A program made the position numbers and the translations under genes. A model generated the notes under the pieces. That model searched no databases and had not been told where the DNA came from. It was given only the letters and a program-made list of their open reading frames with translations. DNA of 12,660 bases from Candidatus Auribacterota bacterium (lineage in GTDB: Bacteria; Auribacterota; JAFGBW01; JAFGJP01), in assembly GCA_016929035.1 (NCBI GenBank), contig JAFGJP010000309.1, positions 1-12,660 on the forward strand, given 5' to 3'. The stretch's first letter is position 1, and every line of letters starts with the position of its first letter. This document shows positions 7,570 to 12,660 of the stretch, in pieces.

Positions 7570-9063
7570 TTGGTTTCTGATATCAAGAATCGTTCAAAGC
7601 TAAGCAGACTGCTGCTGTCCGTCATTTTCTATTTTCCGCCGGTCATGGGTGCCTGCATGCTTTTTACCGGTGTTTCGAATTTCTACGCATATTCAGGGAT
7701 CTTTCTTTCGGTTGCCGCGCTTTTAGGGATAATTTTCTTTAACAGTTTCTCTTATAGAGATAAAATATTTGCCAATACGGTTTTCTTTTCTCTCATATAT
7801 CTTTATCATGGCAAGATGGTCTTTTGCCGGATATTCCCCGAGTCTGTAAAATATGCAGAAAGAGGCATTCTGTCAAACTATATTGATGATCCATCCGTAT
7901 GGGAACAAGCCTTTTTTCTCAGCTCTCTGGCTCTGGCAGTAACAGTGATGTCTGTTATGTTATCCCGTGCGTTGGCTGTTCCATTTTTGCAGCACAATGC
8001 AAAAAAGGGCGGGATAACGCTTTCAAAAAAGATCTATTTGATGTTCCGGGATAGAAGACTTGAGCTGTTCATAGTCGCAGGAACGCTGTTTGTTGCCGTT
8101 ATTAGTTTAAAGATGTTTTATTTTAAGATCGGGCAGATGGGTGTTCGCTCTGTTGTCCTTCCTTTCCGACTGAGCGGATTTATTTATTACAGCCACAAGA
8201 TCGTCGTTCCTGTCATTGGCATCATTTTTCTAACGTTTTCAAAGATATACAAAAAAAAGATTTATTTTATATTGGCCTGTGTTGTTTTTATCTCCTATAT
8301 ATTCATTGAGATTATTGTTAGAAGCAGTCGAAGTTCGGTTTTTTTTGTTGCTATCTGGTTTATTTTATTTTACACCATCACATCGAAAGACAGCATTAAT
8401 TTAGCAATTAAAATATTTTTATTTATGGTTATAGTTGGAACAATCAGTTTTCCTTTTATTACTGCGTACCGTTACAGCCTTCGGACAGGAGACTCAGTCG
8501 GAACAGTATTAGAAAGATATATGAACGCGATCTCTATAGAAGAAAACAGTTATTCTGAATCAGTTTTATTTAAAGTGGCGACAAGGTTGAACGGAGCAGA
8601 AGGACTGATGATTTTAATAGGTGAAAAATTAGAATCCATTATGAAAGAGCTGCCCGAAAACGTTAAATTGATCGATTACTATACCTTTGATGTCATAAAG
8701 AGCCCTGAAGACATTCCCATATCCCGGACGCCCGGTTTTCTCGGCAATCTCTACATGGTCAGAGGCGCTACGGCCATTATCTTGGGATGCTTTTTATTCA
8801 GTTTTTTGTTTTACTGGCTTATTTTGCTGGGAGAGGCGTCCTGGTTCAGATCGGGAAAGGTCTATCAGGTGATGATGTTATCAGTTCTTATACAGGTCAT
8901 TATGGGGGGCTGGATAAAGCTGCTGCTAAAGTTGACAATCATATTTTTTGTGTTTTTCTTTGCCGAAGGATTAAGCCGTCTGCCATTTTTTAGGCAGAAA
9001 AAGGAGTTTAAAGGAAGAGTTGTTTTTTATGAAGAAGATGGGGAGGAGCATCATAGGAAATAA
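7570..9063 (+). CDS. wzy: Wzy-type oligosaccharide repeat-unit polymerase
   Basis: The product has 497 residues from TTG 7570, or 503 if TTG 7552 is used. It is highly hydrophobic, with about 11-12 membrane spans by eye. A short charged stretch contains RSSRSS (about 251-256) before a hydrophobic FFVAIWFILFY span, and a single large hydrophilic loop of roughly 90 residues (about 300-392) lies between late spans and ends in SRTPGFLGNLY. This layout, with one big periplasmic loop late in the chain and Arg-rich segments, is typical of Wzy polymerases and O-antigen ligase-like proteins. The position next to Wzx favours polymerase over ligase. It would join flipped repeat units in the periplasm. 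Sequence conservation in this family is poor, so the call rests on topology and context. Its last 35 bases overlap the deacetylase gene, suggesting translational coupling. Confidence 0.7.
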   Translation: MVSDIKNRSKLSRLLLSVIFYFPPVMGACMLFTGVSNFYAYSGIFLSVAALLGIIFFNSFSYRDKIFANTVFFSLIYLYHGKMVFCRIFPESVKYAERGILSNYIDDPSVWEQAFFLSSLALAVTVMSVMLSRALAVPFLQHNAKKGGITLSKKIYLMFRDRRLELFIVAGTLFVAVISLKMFYFKIGQMGVRSVVLPFRLSGFIYYSHKIVVPVIGIIFLTFSKIYKKKIYFILACVVFISYIFIEIIVRSSRSSVFFVAIWFILFYTITSKDSINLAIKIFLFMVIVGTISFPFITAYRYSLRTGDSVGTVLERYMNAISIEENSYSESVLFKVATRLNGAEGLMILIGEKLESIMKELPENVKLIDYYTFDVIKSPEDIPISRTPGFLGNLYMVRGATAIILGCFLFSFLFYWLILLGEASWFRSGKVYQVMMLSVLIQVIMGGWIKLLLKLTIIFFVFFFAEGLSRLPFFRQKKEFKGRVVFYEEDGEEHHRK

Positions 9064-9985
9064 ACCCGACAAAAATGACCTCTTGCAGCGTAAGGCTGTT
9101 ATGATAATCAGTTTTGATACCGAGCTTGGCTGGGGCGCTGTAGAAAATGGTCTATGGAGAGACCGGCAGCAGCGCGGCGTTTACATTCGAACACGTTCAG
9201 TTGTCGCTGAACTTCTCTCTCTGATGAAAGATATTAACGCTCCTTCTACCTGGGCCTTTGTTGGGAGAATGATAGAAACGGAAAAGGGAATATCGGGACG
9301 ATCAGAGCTGAAAATCCCTTCCAGGCTCCTTTATGAGGCCCTTAAGTCAGCTGACAGCCATACGTTTGAAGGGAATGATATTTTTAAGCAGGTTGCGGAT
9401 GCGGGCATGGGGCATGAAATCGCATGGCACAGCTATTATCATGTTTGCTTTGATTCTCCTTTAATTGACCGGGAATACATGAAGCTCGACATGGAGAAGG
9501 CAAAATCTATCGGCAAAACATACGGCATTGAATTCTGTTCATTTATTTTTCCACAGAACATTGAGGGCTATCTTGACCTGATATCACAGCATGGATTCAC
9601 ATCGTGCAGGGTTCGGCCAAAAGCAAGACTGTCTGTATGGGGGCGCCTTGGCAAAACGCTTGATTTTTTGTTTTATGCTCCTCCCATGAGTTATAATATG
9701 GGCGAAGTCGGCGGGCTGAAGAAATTTTCTGGATCGATGTTTTTTAATCCCGGCAGAAAAAGAAAGAAGTGGATTACCCTTTATAAGAGGAGAGCGATTA
9801 AAGGCATTAAAAAAGCTGTTCAAAGGGCTGAGTGCTTCCACCTGTGGTGCCACCCTTTTAATTTTGCAGAAGTGCCGGAACTTTTTGAAGCTTTTCAGTA
9901 TATCCTGAAGCTAGCATCAGAGGAAAGGGACAAGGGACGCCTTTCCATACTGACCATGGCCCAGTATAGACAGCTTTTTAAATAA
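9029..9985 (+). CDS. Polysaccharide deacetylase (NodB-homology), apparently cytoplasmic
   Basis: The product has 318 residues from ATG 9029. Alternative starts are TTG 9020 and ATG 9038; the AAGGAAGAG at 9011-9019 best serves 9029. NodB motifs: motif 1 ISFDTELGWG (27-36; Asp30, Glu32), then PSTWAFVGRM (72-81), motif 2 HEIAWHSYYH (129-138; metal-ligand candidates His134 and His138), a SFIFPQN segment (171-177), and the late motif CFHLWCHPFNF (269-279) with His275. Family members remove N- or O-acetyl groups from glycans by metal-assisted hydrolysis. No signal peptide or membrane span is visible, unlike exported peptidoglycan deacetylases, so it likely acts in the cytoplasm on a lipid-linked intermediate. 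It overlaps the polymerase by 35 bases and is followed after 8 bases by a sulfotransferase. The metal site looks like D-x-E plus two His, not the classic Asp-Asp pair. Confidence 0.85.
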   Translation: MKKMGRSIIGNKPDKNDLLQRKAVMIISFDTELGWGAVENGLWRDRQQRGVYIRTRSVVAELLSLMKDINAPSTWAFVGRMIETEKGISGRSELKIPSRLLYEALKSADSHTFEGNDIFKQVADAGMGHEIAWHSYYHVCFDSPLIDREYMKLDMEKAKSIGKTYGIEFCSFIFPQNIEGYLDLISQHGFTSCRVRPKARLSVWGRLGKTLDFLFYAPPMSYNMGEVGGLKKFSGSMFFNPGRKRKKWITLYKRRAIKGIKKAVQRAECFHLWCHPFNFAEVPELFEAFQYILKLASEERDKGRLSILTMAQYRQLFK

Positions 9986-9993
9986 AATCATTT

Positions 9994-10893
9994 ATGAAAA
10001 TATTTAAAAAGATAAAAAATACTGATAAATACAGAGGCAGGCTGTTGAAAGAAGTCGTGTTGCGGGGGATCGTTGCAGCTTATCGCCTGAGCGCGATAAA
10101 GACGGCTGTTCGTCTTTTTTGTGCTAAAAAGTATCCTGAAAAGTGGATTTTTATTGTCGGGTGCTATAACTCGGGGACAACGCTTTTGCAAAGGATCCTT
10201 GGCCGACATCCAGATATTTCAATACTGCCCCGTGAAGGCGTTGTGCTGACGTCGCATCTGCCGAGACCTGAGGATTACGGCTGGACAAGAATGTGGATAA
10301 AATGCAGGGATAGAATAGCTTTTATACCTGAAAAAGATGAAGAAAGGGCCGAAAGGATCATCGCTGACTGGAGCCCTTTTTATGACGGAAAGAAAAAAAT
10401 ATTCCTGGAAAAGTCCATAACTAATCTTTTGCGGATGGAGTGGATAGATATGAATTTCAAAAATGTTTATTTTATCGGCATAATAAGGAATCCCTATGCT
10501 GTGGCAGAGGGAATAAGAAGAAAGGCTGTTCCGTCCGGACCTGCCAGAAAGGAGATTTCTGGAATATATCCCATTGATCTTCCTGCGATGCAGTGGCGTG
10601 AAGCGAACAACATCCTCAGGGACAGCGCGGAAAAGGTGAAGAATTTCCATTTTTGCCGATACGAGGATCTTGTAAAAGATCCGGTAGGTATTTTGAAAAA
10701 GATATTTCGATTTTTACAGGTTTCTTGCCCTTCAATGGATTTCAAAAACGGCCTTCTCACATTTGAAGAAAAAAAAGAATATTTACAGAATATGAACCCA
10801 AAAAGTATAGAGAGACTTTCTTCAAAAGATATAAATACTATTAATGATGTTATTGGATCGGATATAAAAGGCTTTTTATATGAAATACTTTAG
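9994..10893 (+). CDS. Sulfotransferase 2, with divergent PAPS-binding loops
   Basis: The product has 299 residues. A basic, partly amphipathic N-terminal extension of about 50 residues precedes the fold. The 5'-phosphosulfate loop is FIVGCYNSGTTLLQRIL (53-69), where the usual Lys/Arg before Ser-Gly-Thr is Asn59. IFLEKSITN (136-144) matches the E-K-S segment of sulfotransferases. The 3'-phosphate site is YFIGIIRNPYAVAEGI (159-174): Arg165 is kept, but the Ser expected eight residues later is Gly173. RYEDLVKDP in the C-terminal part, followed by an FLQV-like helix, is a family hallmark. It is most likely a sulfotransferase-fold enzyme using PAPS on a glycan. The loop changes leave some doubt about donor or activity. 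It sits 8 bases after the deacetylase and overlaps the next sulfotransferase by 14 bases, so all three are probably co-translated. Confidence 0.78.
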   Translation: MKIFKKIKNTDKYRGRLLKEVVLRGIVAAYRLSAIKTAVRLFCAKKYPEKWIFIVGCYNSGTTLLQRILGRHPDISILPREGVVLTSHLPRPEDYGWTRMWIKCRDRIAFIPEKDEERAERIIADWSPFYDGKKKIFLEKSITNLLRMEWIDMNFKNVYFIGIIRNPYAVAEGIRRKAVPSGPARKEISGIYPIDLPAMQWREANNILRDSAEKVKNFHFCRYEDLVKDPVGILKKIFRFLQVSCPSMDFKNGLLTFEEKKEYLQNMNPKSIERLSSKDINTINDVIGSDIKGFLYEIL

Positions 10894-11698
10894 CAGAGAA
10901 CAGCCTGTAAACATGAAGAAGAGATCTATTTTTTATAGAAAGGCTGAGGCTTTTTTCAGAAGGTTCATGGTTTATGGCTTTTCCTCCAGCCTGCCTCTTT
11001 ATATAGTCACAGAGTATCCAAAATCAGGAGGATCATGGTTTTCACAGATCCTTTCTGATTATTTACAGATCCCTTTTCCAAGAAACCGCTTTCCCCGATT
11101 TGGGTCCTGCATTATGCACGGGCATTACCTGTATTTCCCGACAATGAGAAACGTGTTTGTCGTAGTGAGAGACGGCAGGGACATCATGGTGTCTTATTAT
11201 TTTCACTGCTTTTTTAAGAATGACAGATATAACGACCAGCTTGTGGAAAAAACAAGGAAGGCTTTGCCTTTTGATGATTACAGCGACATAAGGTCAAACC
11301 TGCCGCGTTTTATTGAATACAAGTTTTCGGTAAGAAAACATCCTCGCTTTACATGGAAGGAATTTGTTGAAAGCTGGCAGGGCAAAAAAGCGTGTTTTGT
11401 CAAGTATGAGGACCTGTTGAAAGATACGCTTCAGACTGCGGGAAAGGCAATACAGGAAGTCTGCAGAATGCCCGTTGAAAAGAGTAGGCTTCAAAGCATC
11501 GTTGAGAAATATTCCTTCAAGAGCCAGACAGGAAGGGCGCCGGGTTCTGAAAACAGAAAAAGCTTTCTGAGAAAGGGTGTCTCCGGCGACTGGAAAAATT
11601 ATTTCAATAAAGAGTCTAAAAGGATCTTTGGTTATCATGCTGGAGATAAATTAATTGAATTAGGTTATGAAGAAGATAGCAGATGGGCAGACAATTAA
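10880..11698 (+). CDS. Sulfotransferase 3 (Sulfotransfer_1-like, resembling SULT enzymes)
   Basis: The product has 272 residues. The start at ATG 10880 is supported by AAAGG 8 bases upstream and overlaps the previous gene by 14 bases; ATG 10913 is an alternative. The PAPS loop is TEYPKSGGSWFSQIL (44-58), HGHYLY is at 80-85 with a candidate catalytic His, and the 3'-phosphate site is VFVVVRDGRDIMVSYYFH (92-109) with Arg97 and Ser105. KYEDLLKD follows, and near the C-terminus LRKGVSGDWKNYF (230-242) reproduces the RKG-xx-GDWKN signature of PF00685 sulfotransferases, ending with LGYEEDSRW. The fold is complete, so an active PAPS-dependent enzyme is expected. By motif spacing it is a different subfamily from the other two sulfotransferases here. 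A basic aromatic segment (13-34) precedes the fold. The acceptor is inferred to be a sugar of the same polysaccharide. Confidence 0.88.
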   Translation: MKYFSREQPVNMKKRSIFYRKAEAFFRRFMVYGFSSSLPLYIVTEYPKSGGSWFSQILSDYLQIPFPRNRFPRFGSCIMHGHYLYFPTMRNVFVVVRDGRDIMVSYYFHCFFKNDRYNDQLVEKTRKALPFDDYSDIRSNLPRFIEYKFSVRKHPRFTWKEFVESWQGKKACFVKYEDLLKDTLQTAGKAIQEVCRMPVEKSRLQSIVEKYSFKSQTGRAPGSENRKSFLRKGVSGDWKNYFNKESKRIFGYHAGDKLIELGYEEDSRWADN

Positions 11699-11792
11699 GT
11701 ACAGAGCTCATCATATCAAGGCTAAACAGAGTATGACAAGAAAATCAGTTTTTTTATAAAAAGTATTTTTAGTATTATTCGATAAAAAATAG

Positions 11793-11822
11793 TTGAGAAA
11801 ATAAAGGAAACAGTTGTTAAGA
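11793..11822 (+). promoter_or_regulatory. Possible sigma70-like promoter before the last methyltransferase
   Basis: In the 149-base gap, the longest in the window, TTGAGA (11793-11798) is followed after 18 bases by TTAAGA (11817-11822). The local sequence is very AT-rich (12 G/C in 11761-11820), so chance matches are likely. No hairpin terminator was seen between sulfotransferase 3 and this site. Confidence 0.25.
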
Positions 11823-11847
11823 ATATTTATAGGCAAAAGGATGTGCG

Positions 11848-12588
11848 ATGAATAGCAAGGAAATATTTTATCCTGAATCAAGATTTGGCGGATTTACAGA
11901 TATTGACGGAACAGTAGCGTTCTTCAACAGAGTCAATTCGCTTCTCGATCCTTCATTTGTCGTACTTGACATAGGCTGCGGAAGAGGGGCATACGCTAAA
12001 GACAAGGTATTTTTAAGAAAAAATCTTAGAATACTGAGAGGTAAAGTCGATAAAGTTATAGGAATCGACGTTGATCCAAGCGCCAGGAAAAATCAGTTTA
12101 TCGATGAGTTCCGCCTTATAGAAAATGACTCCTGGCCCGTTGAGCAGGACTCTGTTGATTTAGCTGTGTGCGATAATGTTTTGGAACATATCGAAAATCC
12201 TGATAAGTTTTTTTCTGAAGTCTGCCGTGTTTTAAAAAACGGCGGTTATCTCTGCATAAGAACGCCAAATCGATGGAGCTACATTTCAATCGCAGCGAGG
12301 CTTATTCCTAACAAATACCACCATAAAGTGACTTCAGCCGTTCAGGAAGACAGGCAGGAAGAAGATGTTTTCCCGACATTTTATAAGTGCAACAGCATTG
12401 GGAAATTGAAACGTATTATGGCAAAGAATCAGTTCGACTGCGTTGTCTATGGCTATGAAGCTGAGCCAAGCTATCTCTCGTTTTCAAGGATCGCTTATTT
12501 TTTTGGTGTTCTTCATCAAAGGCTTGCCCCCGGATTTCTCAAGGCAGTGATATTTGCGTTTGGAAAGATTAATAAGAATTCTGTTTAA
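11848..12588 (+). CDS. Class I SAM-dependent methyltransferase (Methyltransf_11-like)
   Basis: The product has 246 residues. The start is ATG 11848 with AAAAGGA ending 6 bases upstream. SAM-binding motif I is VLDIGCGRG (39-47), the strand-2 acidic residue is in VIGIDVDP (Asp74), the motif IV region is LAVCDNVLEHIENP (105-118), and the post-motif segment is VLKNGGYLCIRTPNRW (128-143). The C-terminal part holds EEDVFPTFYKCN and YGYEAEPSYLSFSR, both well conserved in a group of methyltransferases found in polysaccharide clusters, to my recollection. It probably methylates a sugar or a glycan terminus; the substrate is not readable from sequence. It is separated from the sulfotransferase block by 149 bases and may have its own promoter. 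It shares the fold but little sequence with the methyltransferase at the left edge. Confidence 0.87.
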   Translation: MNSKEIFYPESRFGGFTDIDGTVAFFNRVNSLLDPSFVVLDIGCGRGAYAKDKVFLRKNLRILRGKVDKVIGIDVDPSARKNQFIDEFRLIENDSWPVEQDSVDLAVCDNVLEHIENPDKFFSEVCRVLKNGGYLCIRTPNRWSYISIAARLIPNKYHHKVTSAVQEDRQEEDVFPTFYKCNSIGKLKRIMAKNQFDCVVYGYEAEPSYLSFSRIAYFFGVLHQRLAPGFLKAVIFAFGKINKNSV

Positions 12589-12660
12589 CAAATAATTGAT
12601 TTTGATAATAATTTTGTGATTCTGCTTCCTAAAACTGAACGATTGACAGGATAATGCTCC

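Noticed and set aside
8787..8993. Small + strand frame inside the polymerase gene
   Set aside because: It is out of frame with a well-supported membrane protein and has no start signal or family features.
11745..11760. T-rich/A-rich inverted repeat after sulfotransferase 3 as a terminator
   Set aside because: The stem has no G-C pairs, so it would not form a stable intrinsic terminator.
12643..12648. TTGACA, a perfect -35 hexamer, near the right edge
   Set aside because: The window ends 12 bases later, so no -10 element or downstream gene can be seen.

Overview
This 12.7 kb window is a slice of a bacterial surface-polysaccharide gene cluster (exopolysaccharide, capsule or O-antigen type). 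Twelve genes lie on the + strand, and no convincing gene lies on the - strand. A Wzx-type flippase next to a Wzy-type polymerase points to a Wzx/Wzy-dependent pathway. In that pathway short repeat units are built on a lipid carrier on the cytoplasmic face, flipped across the inner membrane and polymerised outside. By eye the base composition is moderately AT-rich over most of the window and very AT-rich at the left end. Nothing fixes the taxon. Clusters of this kind with several sulfotransferases suggest an environmental Gram-negative bacterium, but that is only a guess. I saw no RNA genes, CRISPR arrays, insertion sequences or strong terminators, and no gap longer than 150 bases.

Layout from left to right: a class I SAM methyltransferase running off the left edge (3-812); a membrane-anchored SGNH/GDSL-like protein (905-2074); a GT4-type glycosyltransferase (2151-3332); sulfotransferase 1 (3368-4420); a DegT-family PLP sugar aminotransferase resembling perosamine synthase (4471-5562); a left-handed beta-helix acyltransferase (5626-6177); the flippase (6220-7545); the polymerase (7570-9063); a NodB-type polysaccharide deacetylase overlapping the polymerase (9029-9985); sulfotransferases 2 (9994-10893) and 3 (10880-11698), overlapping each other; and, after the longest gap, a second SAM methyltransferase (11848-12588).

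How they may work together: the aminotransferase would install an amino group on a nucleotide sugar and the acyltransferase would acylate that amine or a hydroxyl. The glycosyltransferase adds one sugar. The two methyltransferases and three sulfotransferases decorate the unit, and the deacetylase may expose an amine. Wzx then exports the unit and Wzy polymerises it. PAPS-dependent sulfotransferases need a cytoplasmic donor and the deacetylase has no signal peptide, so these modifications probably occur on the lipid-linked unit before export. Only one glycosyltransferase is present, and there is no initiating phosphoglycosyltransferase, outer-membrane exporter, chain-length regulator or PAPS-synthesis gene, so the full cluster extends beyond the window.

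The most unusual aspect is the density and diversity of sulfation genes. Three mutually divergent sulfotransferases are present, two of them directly behind a deacetylase in a tightly packed block. This arrangement recalls, by analogy only, the deacetylate-then-N-sulfate logic of heparan sulfate synthesis.
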